Positions 1-8,031 of a DNA stretch of 64,000 nt are shown piece by piece. The position numbers and the translations under genes were made by a program. This DNA is from Xylophilus rhododendri (GTDB lineage Bacteria; Pseudomonadota; Gammaproteobacteria; Burkholderiales; Burkholderiaceae_C): NCBI RefSeq assembly GCF_009906855.1, contig NZ_CP047650.1, forward strand, positions 1,178,001 to 1,242,000, read 5' to 3'. Every line of letters begins with the position of its first letter. The stretch's first letter is position 1. A model generated the notes under the pieces. The model was not told where the DNA came from. It did not search any database and was given only the letters and a program-made list of their open reading frames with translations.

Positions 1-146
1 CCGTCCGCCAGGCGTTTGGCGCCCGCCTCGTCGAAGTCGGCGATCACGACCTTGGCCCCCTCGGCCAGCAGGTCCTTCACCACGGCTTCGCCGATACCCG
101 ATGCCCCACCCGTGACCATGGCCACGCGGTTTTCAAATAACGCCAT
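1..146 (-). CDS. Short-chain dehydrogenase/reductase, N-terminal fragment
   Basis: Only the first 48 residues lie inside the window; the gene runs off the left edge. They begin MALFENRVAMVTGGASGIGE, which contains the TGGxSGIG dinucleotide-binding loop of classical SDRs, followed by the beta2 strand VVIADFDE whose acidic end usually favours NAD over NADP. The active-site Ser/Tyr/Lys are off-window, so the substrate cannot be guessed. The gene diverges from a TetR-family regulator starting at 278, and the 131-bp gap between them contains a palindrome at 218-233. TetR control of this SDR is therefore the simplest inference. Family assignment is firm; function is unknown. Confidence 0.85.
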   Translation of the reverse strand, partial: MALFENRVAMVTGGASGIGEAVVKDLLAEGAKVVIADFDEAGAKRLAD

Positions 147-217
147 TTCGACTGCTCCTTGATTGACACTCGGCTGCGCCACGATGCCGGATCCACGCAA
201 GCCCGATCGACGATAAG

Positions 218-233
218 TATCCGGTACCGTATA
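218..233. promoter_or_regulatory. Candidate TetR operator palindrome
   Basis: The 16-bp element TATCCGGTACCGTATA has a perfect CGGTACCG core and matching TAT/ATA outer bases; only one position pair breaks the symmetry. It lies in the gap between the divergent SDR and TetR genes, 44 bp before the TetR start, where an autoregulatory TetR operator is expected. No binding evidence exists; this is inference from symmetry and position. Confidence 0.45.
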
Positions 234-277
234 TTTTAAATTTCAATCGCGGATCGACTTGTAAGAAAGGTCATGGC

Positions 278-940
278 ATGGCGGACGAGACGCTGCAGGA
301 TCAGAAAGGCCGGCCCACCGGCCGCCCCTCGGTGGAGGCGGCGGGCCAGCTGGAGGAGCAGTTGATGGACGCGGCCCTGGCCGTCTTCATCCGCTGCGGC
401 TATGCCGGCACCAGCATGGAGGCCATCGCACGCGAGGCGGGCGTCACCAAACGCACGCTGTATCGGCGGGCGGTGAGCAAGCCGGCGCTGTTCGTGGAGG
501 TGGTCGAACGCCTGGCGCTGAAGACCGGCGTGCCGCGGCTCAACCGGATCGCGGGCGCGACCCTGGAGCAAAAGCTCCGCAAGGCGAGCGACATCATGCT
601 GGACTGGGTGCTGGACCCGAACGCGCTGGCGCTCTACCGCATGGTCGTCGCCGATGCGGCCCACCATCCCGGCCTGGCCGCCACGGTCGATGGTCCCTTC
701 CAGCGGGCCACCGACGCCATCGCGGCCCTGCTGGCGCAGGACGGCGACCGGCCGGCCGAGACGGTGCGGCTGGGCGCGGGCATGTTCCTGCGCCTGGTGA
801 TTTCCGAACCGCTGGACCGCGCGGCCCAGGGCATCGAGGCCGCCGGCAGCACGCGCCAAAAACGCGCCCGGGCGCACACGGCCGTCGACTTCTTCCTGGC
901 CGGCTGGCGGGCCTGGCGCGAGACCGCTGCTAGGTCGTAG
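278..940 (+). CDS. TetR/AcrR family transcriptional regulator
   Basis: A 220-residue protein, the normal TetR length. The helix-turn-helix is at about residues 28-75 and shows the family signature (AGTSMEAIAREAGVTKRTLY), where the recognition helix follows AGVTKRTLY. The C-terminal part is a helical ligand and dimerisation domain resembling the AefR-like group. An AAGAAAGG-like ribosome site precedes the ATG. It diverges from the SDR at the left edge and ends convergently with the carboxymuconolactone-decarboxylase-like gene, the two stops overlapping by 11 bp. It probably represses the neighbouring SDR. The inducer cannot be predicted. Confidence 0.9.
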   Translation: MADETLQDQKGRPTGRPSVEAAGQLEEQLMDAALAVFIRCGYAGTSMEAIAREAGVTKRTLYRRAVSKPALFVEVVERLALKTGVPRLNRIAGATLEQKLRKASDIMLDWVLDPNALALYRMVVADAAHHPGLAATVDGPFQRATDAIAALLAQDGDRPAETVRLGAGMFLRLVISEPLDRAAQGIEAAGSTRQKRARAHTAVDFFLAGWRAWRETAARS

Positions 941-1706
941 CAAGGCGCGCCAGCGCCGCATCCAGGCGCCCGGCCGCATCCGGATAACCGTTCGAGCCCA
1001 GCCCCTGGCCGAACTGCTGGAGCTGGCCGGTGGTGAGCCCCACGTTGAGGCAGATGCGCACATGGGACAGCAGCTGCGACTCCACCCCCTGCAGGGCGGC
1101 CAGGGCCGCCACCGTCACCAGCTCGCGGGTGCGCCAGTCCAGGTTGTCGCGCGCGAAGATGTCGCCGAAGAGATGGATCTTCAGGAACTGGTCGATGGCC
1201 GGCGCGAACTCGAAGAGCGGCCCGCGCACCGGCGCGCCCGCCAGCTTCGTCTGGTTGGCCGTGCCCACCGCCAGCAGCTGCGCGCCGGTCGGCACCGGCC
1301 CGGCCAGCGCGCCGGGCGCGTCCGTGATGCCGCGCTGGCGCCGCGCCTCCACCACCTTCATCAGCTCGCCCAGGGCGTTGAGGCTGCGGGGGAAACCGGC
1401 GTACGCATACAGCTGCACGATGGCCTCCTTGAGAGGCTCGACGCCCAGGCCGGCATCGAGCCCCGCTTCGAGCGCGCCGGGCAGGCGGGCGACATCGCCG
1501 ATGGCGGTGGCGGCGGCGACCGGCCCCATCGCCAGCTGCAGGGGGGTCAGGGCTTCGGAAGCATTCGGCATCGGTGGGTTCCTCGTGGCTGGTTCAGGGG
1601 CGGGCTGCGCAGGCGCTTGCGCTGCCTGCAGGCCGGACGCGGCCAGCAGGCCGATCACGCCCCGGCGGGCGATGGGCCGGGCTTCAGCGGGCGTGGTACT
1701 GCTCAT
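930..1706 (-). CDS. Exported carboxymuconolactone decarboxylase-like (AhpD-fold) protein
   Basis: The 258-residue protein carries two CMD/AhpD-like helical repeats, about residues 55-120 and 165-250 (for example FARDNLDWRTRELVTVAALA and LSHVRICLNVGLT). The N-terminus ARRGVIGLLAASGLQAAQA looks like a twin-arginine or Sec signal, unusual for this normally cytoplasmic family. If translation begins instead at the internal Met at base 1571 (MPNASEALTP), the signal disappears. The AhpD CxxC pair is absent, so peroxidase activity is unlikely; a decarboxylase or isomerase-like role is possible. Its start overlaps the upstream exported cupin gene by 23 bp, indicating a two-gene operon and supporting the longer form. 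Confidence 0.8.
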   Translation of the reverse strand: MSSTTPAEARPIARRGVIGLLAASGLQAAQAPAQPAPEPATRNPPMPNASEALTPLQLAMGPVAAATAIGDVARLPGALEAGLDAGLGVEPLKEAIVQLYAYAGFPRSLNALGELMKVVEARRQRGITDAPGALAGPVPTGAQLLAVGTANQTKLAGAPVRGPLFEFAPAIDQFLKIHLFGDIFARDNLDWRTRELVTVAALAALQGVESQLLSHVRICLNVGLTTGQLQQFGQGLGSNGYPDAAGRLDAALARLATT

Positions 1707-2172
1707 CGCTCACCTTCTCCATCCACTCGACGTTCTTGCCGTCCGGCGCCATGCCGGTCACGGCCAGATGGGTCATGGCGGTGGCCGGCGCGGCGCCGTG
1801 CCAGTGCTTGACGCCGGGCGGGCACCAGACCACATCGCCGGGGCGGATCTCCTGGATGGGCTTGCCCCATTCCTGCGTCAGCCCGACGCCGGCGGTCACC
1901 GCCAGGTACTGGCCGCGCGGATGGGTGTGCCAGGCCGAGCGCGCACCCGGCTCGAAGGTGACCAGGCCGCCGGAAGCGTTGATGTCGCTGTTGGCCGCGT
2001 AGACCGGGTCGACACGCACGCGCCCGGTGAAGTTGGCTTCGGGCCCGGCCAGCGAGGCCGTGCTGCCGGCGCGGGAGATCTTCTGGCCCGGCAGCGCCGA
2101 GCCGGATTCGCCGATGGCCGAATGCGCGGCGACGGCGCAGGTCAGGCCACCGAGCAGGCGGGTGAAAAGCAT
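1684..2172 (-). CDS. Exported single-domain cupin
   Basis: A 162-residue protein with an N-terminal signal-like segment (MLFTRLLGGLTCAVAAHSA) and one cupin barrel. The metal-binding set is visible as H82, H84 and Q88 in WHTHPRGQYL, with H125 in VKHWHG. This resembles quercetinase-like or (R)-mandelonitrile-lyase-like cupins, which are often found next to CMD-family proteins. It is first in a two-gene minus-strand operon with the CMD protein and diverges from the LysR regulator at 2333 across 160 bp. A periplasmic small-molecule oxygenase or lyase is plausible, but the substrate is unknown. Confidence 0.82.
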   Translation of the reverse strand: MLFTRLLGGLTCAVAAHSAIGESGSALPGQKISRAGSTASLAGPEANFTGRVRVDPVYAANSDINASGGLVTFEPGARSAWHTHPRGQYLAVTAGVGLTQEWGKPIQEIRPGDVVWCPPGVKHWHGAAPATAMTHLAVTGMAPDGKNVEWMEKVSDEQYHAR

Positions 2173-2332
2173 GGGGTTTCCTGTGAGGTGGAAGGCAACA
2201 GTCCACTCTAGGCAGGAAGGCGATTCAGCACTAGCCCGCTACAGTGGCATGAACCTATGGCCCTGGCTCATCAATCCATCCGCCCTGCCCGCCCCAGAAT
2301 GGCCGGCCCCGCCCACCCTGCCCGCCCCTTGC

Positions 2333-3226
2333 ATGAACCGTGAATCCATCGCCGACCTGCTGGCCTTCATCGCCGTGGCGCGCGAGCGCAGCTTCACCCG
2401 GGCCGCCGCCCGCATGGGCGTGTCGCAGTCGGCCTTGAGCCACACCATCCGCGCGCTGGAAACCCGCATGGGCGTGCGCCTGCTCACCCGCACCACCCGC
2501 AGCGTGCTGCCGACCGAGGCCGGCGAACGCCTGCTGGAAACAGTGGCCCCGCGCCTGGAGGAAATCGACGCCGAACTCGCCGCCGTCAGCGAGATGGGCT
2601 CGCGCATCGGCGGCACCATCCGCATCACCGCCATCGACCTGGCGGTGGACGGCCTGATCTGGCCGCGACTGGCGCCGCTGCTGGCGGCCCATCCCGAGCT
2701 GCGGGTGGAGATCAGCACTGACTACCGCATGGTCGACATCGTCGCCGAGCGTTTCGACATCGGCATCCGCTGGGGCGACCAGGTCGCCAAGGACATGATC
2801 GCGGTGCGCATCGCACCCGACATGCGCCAGACCATCGTCGCCACGCCCGCCTACCTGCAGGCCAACGGCGTGCCGCAGTCGCCGCAGGACCTGGCACGGC
2901 ACAGCTGCATCACCCTGCGCCTGGCCAGCAGCGGCGGCCTCTACGCCTGGGAACTGAAGCAGGGCGAGCGCGAGATGCAGGTGCGCGTGGAGGGCCAGGC
3001 CGTCTTCAACGGCGCCTACCAGATGCTCCACGCCGCCCTGTCGGGCACCGGCCTGGCCTTTCTGCCGCAGGACCTGACCGAACCCCATCTGCAGGCCGGG
3101 CGCCTGCAGTCGGTGCTGGCCGACTGGTGCCCGGTGTTCCCCGGCCTGCATGCCTACTACCCCAGCCGGCGGCAGTCCTCCAAGGCGCTGGCGCTGGTGA
3201 TCGACGCCATCCGCCTGCGCGGCTGA
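2333..3226 (+). CDS. LysR family transcriptional regulator
   Basis: 297 residues from the ATG at 2333 (MNRESIADLLAFIAVARERS). The reading frame is open upstream, but those residues are not LysR-like, so the start was placed at the conserved helix-turn-helix. The winged HTH covers residues 1-60 (SFTRAAARMGVSQSALSHTI) and the effector-binding domain about 90-295. The TTRSVLPTEAG segment places it in the AaeR/DmlR-like group. It diverges from the cupin/CMD operon and converges on an SDR 14 bp downstream; either could be its target. A T-N11-A palindrome at 4075-4095 in front of the SDR points to the SDR. Confidence 0.9.
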   Translation: MNRESIADLLAFIAVARERSFTRAAARMGVSQSALSHTIRALETRMGVRLLTRTTRSVLPTEAGERLLETVAPRLEEIDAELAAVSEMGSRIGGTIRITAIDLAVDGLIWPRLAPLLAAHPELRVEISTDYRMVDIVAERFDIGIRWGDQVAKDMIAVRIAPDMRQTIVATPAYLQANGVPQSPQDLARHSCITLRLASSGGLYAWELKQGEREMQVRVEGQAVFNGAYQMLHAALSGTGLAFLPQDLTEPHLQAGRLQSVLADWCPVFPGLHAYYPSRRQSSKALALVIDAIRLRG

Positions 3227-3240
3227 GGCCGCGGCCGCGC

Positions 3241-3999
3241 TCACTGGGCGACGAAACCGCCGTCCACCGGCAGCGCCACGCCCAGCACCATGCTGGCGGC
3301 CGGGCTGCACAGCCACAGCACGGCGGCGGCCACTTCCTCCGGGCGGCCCAGGCGGCCTATGGGCTGGAGCTTGAGGAATTCCCGCATCGCCGCCGGGTCG
3401 ATCTCCTCGCCCATCGGCGTGTCGATGCAGCCCGGGCAGACCGCGTTGACGCGGATGCCGGTGGCCGCCACGTCCAGCGCCGCGGCCTTGGTCAGGCCGA
3501 TCACGCCGTGCTTGCTGGCATGGTAGGCGGCGCGGCCGGCCAGGCCCACCAACCCGCCCAGGGAAGAGCAGTTGACGATGGCGCCGCTGCCCTGGCGCTT
3601 CATCTGCAGCAGCTCGTGTTTCATGAAGGTCCAGACGCCGCGCAGGTTCACCGCCTGGGTGGCGTCGTAGCCCTCGGCCGTCTCCTGCGACATCTCGCAC
3701 ATCGGGCCGAGGATGCCGGCGTTGTTGTAGGCCATGTCGAGCCGGCCGAACTCGGCCACGGTGCGTGCCACCGTCGCCTGGGCCGCGGCCTCGTCGGAGA
3801 CATCGCAGGCGATGCCGATCGCGCGATGGCCTTCGCCGCGCAAGGCGGCCGCTGCCGCTTCGATCCGGGCCGCGTCGCGGTCGACGAGGGTGACGGCTGC
3901 GCCGGAACGCGCGAAGGCCTGCGCGGCGGCCAGGCCCAGGCCGCCGGCGGCGCCGGTGACCAGCGCAACCTGGCCGGTGAAGTCATAGGAGGGGTTCAT
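3241..3999 (-). CDS. SDR family oxidoreductase
   Basis: A classical SDR of 252 residues from the ATG at 3999 (MNPSYDFTGQVALVTG); a TTG start 21 bp upstream is possible but adds no conserved residues. Visible motifs are the cofactor loop TGAAGGLG (residues 16-23), YNNAG (91-95), active-site Ser at 145-146, and Y159-x3-K163 in YHASK. It ends VLGVALPVDGGFVAQ, the usual SDR C-terminal pattern. The aspartate at the end of beta2 (VDRD) suggests NAD preference. It converges on the LysR gene at 2333-3226. The alcohol or ketone substrate is unknown. Confidence 0.88.
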   Translation of the reverse strand: MNPSYDFTGQVALVTGAAGGLGLAAAQAFARSGAAVTLVDRDAARIEAAAAALRGEGHRAIGIACDVSDEAAAQATVARTVAEFGRLDMAYNNAGILGPMCEMSQETAEGYDATQAVNLRGVWTFMKHELLQMKRQGSGAIVNCSSLGGLVGLAGRAAYHASKHGVIGLTKAAALDVAATGIRVNAVCPGCIDTPMGEEIDPAAMREFLKLQPIGRLGRPEEVAAAVLWLCSPAASMVLGVALPVDGGFVAQ

Positions 4000-4074
4000 G
4001 GATCGGTACTCGGGACACAAGCCGCCATGCTAGGAAGTAGCCCGCCCCGGATAAAGACGCCTCCGCGGCATGCG

Positions 4075-4095
4075 CCCATGAGCCGGGCTCATGGG
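4075..4095. promoter_or_regulatory. Near-perfect palindrome with LysR-type T-N11-A box
   Basis: Nine-base arms CCCATGAGC and GCTCATGGG are separated by CGG. The inner part fits the LysR consensus T-N11-A with dyad symmetry. It lies in the 226-bp gap between the SDR start (3999) and the oligomer hydrolase start (4226), about 76 bp upstream of the SDR start, where LysR recognition sites usually sit. A second, shorter palindrome, GCGTTAACGC, lies at 4147-4156 nearer the hydrolase. Assignment to the LysR at 2333 is inference. Confidence 0.45.
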
Positions 4096-4225
4096 TGAAC
4101 GATGTCGCGTGCTTTCAGCAGACAGCGCATCGAAGCCGCACACGTGGCGTTAACGCTAGTGCGCCAACCCGCGTTTGCGGCTTTGATAGGGCGCCCCCGG
4201 CCCCCTGTCAAAAACGGAGACAACG

Positions 4226-6448
4226 ATGCGGACACTTCCTGCGGCCCCTGCCCTGTTCCCACCACCACCGGGTTCGACCCGCGCGGCCACCGGGGCGCTC
4301 GCCGCCCTGCTGCTGTCGGCCTGCGGAGGCGGCGGCCACTCGGCCGCCGCGCCCAACACCATTCCCGCCAACACCACGCAGATCGGCGTCACCGTCTATT
4401 CGGCCAGCGCGCGGGCCGCCGGCACCAGCGCCGACACCCAGGACCTGCTGACCGGCGGCCTGGGCCGCACCGGCCTGGCGGCCGCCACCCCGCCCGCCTA
4501 CGCCAGTGCCACCGCGCCCACCGCCTTCGAGCTGCGGCGCAACGCCATCTACAGCAATTACCGCGGCCTGGTCGACGTGACCGCGGCCGGCGGCTTCGGC
4601 ACCTTCTACGGCCCCAACGTGGATACCGGCGGCACCGCCACCGCCAGCGAGGGCCTGATTCCGGGCCGCGAATACCTGGCCGTGCTGGACGACGGCACCG
4701 GCCGCAAGCGGGTGCCGGTGGCCGTGCAGATCCCGGACAGCTTCAACACCGCCGCGCCCTGCCTGGTGCTCGGGCCGTCTTCGGGCTCGCGCGGGCTCTA
4801 CGGCGCCATCGGCACCTCGGCGGAATGGGGCCTGAAGCACGGCTGCGCCGTCGCCCTGACCGATGCCGGCAAGGGCATCGGCCTGTACGACCTGACGGAC
4901 GACAGCGTGAACCGCATCGACGGCACACGCGCCAGCCGCGCCGCCGCCGGCAGCCTGTCGCATTTCGCCGCCGACATCACCGATGCCGCGCGCGCCGCCT
5001 ACAACGCGCTGCTGCCCAACCGCCTGGCCCTGAAACAGGTGCATTCGCAGCTCAACCCCGAGAAGGACTGGGGCAGCGACACCCTGGCCGCCGCCCGCTA
5101 CGCCTTCTATGCACTCAACGACCGTTTCGGCAACGGCAGCAACACGCTGATCTTCGACCCCAGCAACACCCTGGTGATCGCCGGCTCGGTCTCCAACGGC
5201 GGCGCCGCCGTGCTGCGCGCGGCCGAGCTGGACACGGCCGGCCTGATCGACGGCGTGGTGGCCGGCGAGCCGGTCACCGAGATGCCCACCTCCAGCGGCT
5301 ACGGCATCAGCGTCGGCGGCGTGCCGGTGGCCAATGTCGGCAAGACGCTCGCCGACTTCACCACCTTCGGCAACCTCTACCAGCCCTGCGCCGCCCTGGC
5401 CGCGCCGGCCGCCATGAGCGAGACATCGGTCTTCAACTACCTGGCCTTCTCCTCGCAGACCGCCCGCGCCACGGCACGCTGCGCCGGCCTGGCGGCCAAG
5501 GGCCTGGTCGCCGGGGCCGACACCGCCGCGCAGGCGCTGGACGCCCTCAACAAGCTGCGCAACTACGGCTGGACGCCCGACAGCGACCAGCTGCACAACG
5601 CCCACTACGGCCTGGGCAACGGGCCCATCCTGTCGGCGATGTACCCGCTGAGCTACGGCCGCTTCTCGGTGCTGGACCAGGTGTGCAACACCAGCTTCGC
5701 CCAGGTCGACACCACCGGCAGCCCGGTGCGCGCCAACGCCGCCACGCTGGCCCAGAGCTTCGCCCTGGCCAACGGCACGGCCAACGGCACGCCGGCCTCG
5801 GTGGTCTACAACGACTCGGTGGGCGGTGCCCGGGTGTGGAACCTGGCGACATCGGTCTCGACCGGTACGCAGGATTTCGGGCTGGACAACGCGCTCTGCC
5901 AGCGCGCCCTGGTCACCGGCGTGGACGAGACCGGCGCGCCGCTGACGGCCACCGCCACTTCGACCCGGCCCACCCTGGCCCAGAGCGCCGCCGTGCGCGC
6001 CGGCATGGCCGAGGTGACGGTCACCGGCCGGCTGCGCGCCACGCCCACCCTCATCGTGGCGGGCCGGAACGACACGCTGGTCCCGCTCAACAACAACGCC
6101 CGCGCCTACACCGCCTTCAACAAGACCCTGGAGACCACGGCCAGCCAACTCGGCTACATCGAGGTGACCAACGCCCAGCACTTCGACGGCTTCCTGTCGC
6201 TGAGCGGCTTCGACACCCGCTTCGTGCCGCTGCACGTGTATTTCCTGCGGGCCATGGACGCGATGTACGCCAGGCTGCGCAGCGGCACCGCCCTGCCGCC
6301 CAGCCAGGTGGTGCGCGCCACGCCACGCGGCGGCTCGCCCGGCGCGGCGCCCGCGCTGACGGCGGCCAACCTGCCGCCGATCAGCGCCGCGCCCTTGGCG
6401 GCCGACCAGATCGGGTTCAGCGGCACATCGCTGGCCGTGCCGCAGTAG
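4226..6448 (+). CDS. D-(-)-3-hydroxybutyrate oligomer hydrolase (lipoprotein)
   Basis: A 740-residue protein matching the 3-hydroxybutyrate-oligomer hydrolase family, which cleaves short 3HB oligomers released from poly-3-hydroxybutyrate into monomers. Family landmarks include SRGLYGAIGTSAEWGLKHGC (about residues 192-211) and the serine-hydrolase box GSVSNGG with predicted nucleophile S323; NAQHFDGF near residue 655 could supply the histidine. The N-terminus ends in LLLSACGGGG, a lipobox with C33, so the enzyme is probably secreted and lipid-anchored. The gene stands alone, 226 bp from the divergent SDR. Its presence fits a PHB-using betaproteobacterium. Exact activity is inferred from family. 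Confidence 0.88.
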   Translation: MRTLPAAPALFPPPPGSTRAATGALAALLLSACGGGGHSAAAPNTIPANTTQIGVTVYSASARAAGTSADTQDLLTGGLGRTGLAAATPPAYASATAPTAFELRRNAIYSNYRGLVDVTAAGGFGTFYGPNVDTGGTATASEGLIPGREYLAVLDDGTGRKRVPVAVQIPDSFNTAAPCLVLGPSSGSRGLYGAIGTSAEWGLKHGCAVALTDAGKGIGLYDLTDDSVNRIDGTRASRAAAGSLSHFAADITDAARAAYNALLPNRLALKQVHSQLNPEKDWGSDTLAAARYAFYALNDRFGNGSNTLIFDPSNTLVIAGSVSNGGAAVLRAAELDTAGLIDGVVAGEPVTEMPTSSGYGISVGGVPVANVGKTLADFTTFGNLYQPCAALAAPAAMSETSVFNYLAFSSQTARATARCAGLAAKGLVAGADTAAQALDALNKLRNYGWTPDSDQLHNAHYGLGNGPILSAMYPLSYGRFSVLDQVCNTSFAQVDTTGSPVRANAATLAQSFALANGTANGTPASVVYNDSVGGARVWNLATSVSTGTQDFGLDNALCQRALVTGVDETGAPLTATATSTRPTLAQSAAVRAGMAEVTVTGRLRATPTLIVAGRNDTLVPLNNNARAYTAFNKTLETTASQLGYIEVTNAQHFDGFLSLSGFDTRFVPLHVYFLRAMDAMYARLRSGTALPPSQVVRATPRGGSPGAAPALTAANLPPISAAPLAADQIGFSGTSLAVPQ

Positions 6449-6486
6449 CGCGCAGGACCCGCGGCTGGCGGGCAGCTGACAAGGCC

Positions 6487-8031
6487 TCAGCCGGCCAGGA
6501 AACGATCCGCCGTGCGCAGCGACAGCGCCATGATGGTCAGCGCCGGGTTGGCGGCCATGGCGCTCGGAAACACCGAGTTGTCGCAGAGCCAGAGATTGCC
6601 GATGTCGAAGCTGCGGCCATCCGCATCGACCACGGCGCTGCCGCCGTCGGTCCCCATGCGGCAGGTGCCGATGGTGTGGGCGGTGCGCGGCAGCACCAGG
6701 GTCTGGCTGGCGCCGGCGGCCTCGACGATCTGCCGCATCACCCTCGTCGCATGCCGGTCGATAGCCTGTTCGTTGGCGCCGGCAGTGAAGCTGACGACCG
6801 CCTTGGGCATGCCGAAGTCATCGCATTCGGCGGACAGCTCCAGCCGGTTGCCGTCCGATGGCAGGCATTCGGCGTTGATGCCCACGCCGGACATGAAACG
6901 ATAGCCCTCGATGGCCTCCACCAGCGGCCGGCCCCACAGCCCGGCGCCGCGGGCGATCGTGGTCGCCAGGGTGACGGGCATCACCCCCAGGCTCTGGATC
7001 AGGTAGCCGCCCGCGAAGTCGGCATCCCGGGGCCGCAGCTGGTCCTCGGTCAGCAGCGAGGACGGATAGCCCCGGTGCGAGCGCATCTCGGCATCGAAGC
7101 GGCCCCAGACCTGGGTGGCGCCATGGGCCATGAAGTTGCGGCCGACCTGGCCACTGCTGTTGGCCAGGCCCGTGTGCAGCAAGAGGCGTGGTGTCTCGAT
7201 GCCGCCCGCGCAGAGAAACAGCGCGGCGCAGCGCTGCCGGTGCTCCACGCCGCGATGGCGGTAGACGACGGCATTGACCCGGCCGGCGGCGTCGCGTTCG
7301 ATGGCGTGGACCCGGCATTCGGCGCGGATCTCGGCGCCGTGCGACACCGCCAGCGGCAGGTAGGTCGTGTCCATGCTGGCCTTGGCGGCATTGCGGCAGC
7401 CCTGGTGGCAGGAGCCGCAGTTGGCGCAGGCCTGGCGCAGGCCGCCACCTTCCTGCTGCCAGTCCTGGGAGACCAGCGCCGCCGGTGCGTCCGCGGTGGT
7501 GATGCCGAGTGCTGCGCAGCCGCGCGCCATCATGTCCGCCGAGGCATTGCGGCGAGCAGGGGGCAAGGGGTATCGGCGTGCGGGGTCCCAGGGGTAAAGG
7601 GCCGGCCCGGAGACACCGAGGAAACGCTCCACCTGTTCGATGTAGCCGGTGAGTTCGGCATGGGCGATCGGCCAGTCCTGCCCCAGCCCGCTCAAGGAGC
7701 GCAGCGTCAGGTCGCGTGGATCGGGCCGTGGTGTGAAGGCGCCCCAGTGCAGGGTCGATCCGCCCACGCCGATGCCGCTGTTGTTCGGGCCGAAGGCGGT
7801 GGGGGTGTCGCCGCCGCTCAGGCGTTCTTCCATCCAGTTGATGTCGGTGCCCTCGGTCTCGTCGGGCGTGTGCTGGTCCGGCTCCCAATGACGCCCGGCT
7901 TCCAGGGCCACCACCCGCAGGCCGCGCGCGGCCAGCCGGGCGAGCAGCGGCGCGCCGCCGGCACCGGTGCCGATCACGACCGCATCGACGATCTCGCTTT
8001 CGCCATAACGGCGCATGGCGTCGAGCTTCAT
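6487..8031 (-). CDS. GMC/gluconate 2-dehydrogenase-type FAD oxidoreductase
   Basis: 514 residues. An FAD-binding Rossmann fold opens the protein (VVIGTGAGGAPLLARLAARG, residues 18-37), followed by GIGVGGSTLHWGAF (87-99) and the C-terminal GMC region with HTIGTCRMG and NPALTIMALSLRTADRF. A cysteine cluster at C202, C205, C208 and C212 (CANCGSCHQGC) suggests an iron-sulfur centre, as in membrane-bound FAD sugar and alcohol dehydrogenases. Its start overlaps the stop of the upstream hydrolase/subunit-3 fusion by 4 nt (ATGA), so the two are translationally coupled and probably form one complex. No cytochrome c subunit gene is nearby. Oxidation of an alcohol or sugar is expected; the substrate is unknown. 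Confidence 0.88.
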   Translation of the reverse strand: MKLDAMRRYGESEIVDAVVIGTGAGGAPLLARLAARGLRVVALEAGRHWEPDQHTPDETEGTDINWMEERLSGGDTPTAFGPNNSGIGVGGSTLHWGAFTPRPDPRDLTLRSLSGLGQDWPIAHAELTGYIEQVERFLGVSGPALYPWDPARRYPLPPARRNASADMMARGCAALGITTADAPAALVSQDWQQEGGGLRQACANCGSCHQGCRNAAKASMDTTYLPLAVSHGAEIRAECRVHAIERDAAGRVNAVVYRHRGVEHRQRCAALFLCAGGIETPRLLLHTGLANSSGQVGRNFMAHGATQVWGRFDAEMRSHRGYPSSLLTEDQLRPRDADFAGGYLIQSLGVMPVTLATTIARGAGLWGRPLVEAIEGYRFMSGVGINAECLPSDGNRLELSAECDDFGMPKAVVSFTAGANEQAIDRHATRVMRQIVEAAGASQTLVLPRTAHTIGTCRMGTDGGSAVVDADGRSFDIGNLWLCDNSVFPSAMAANPALTIMALSLRTADRFLAG

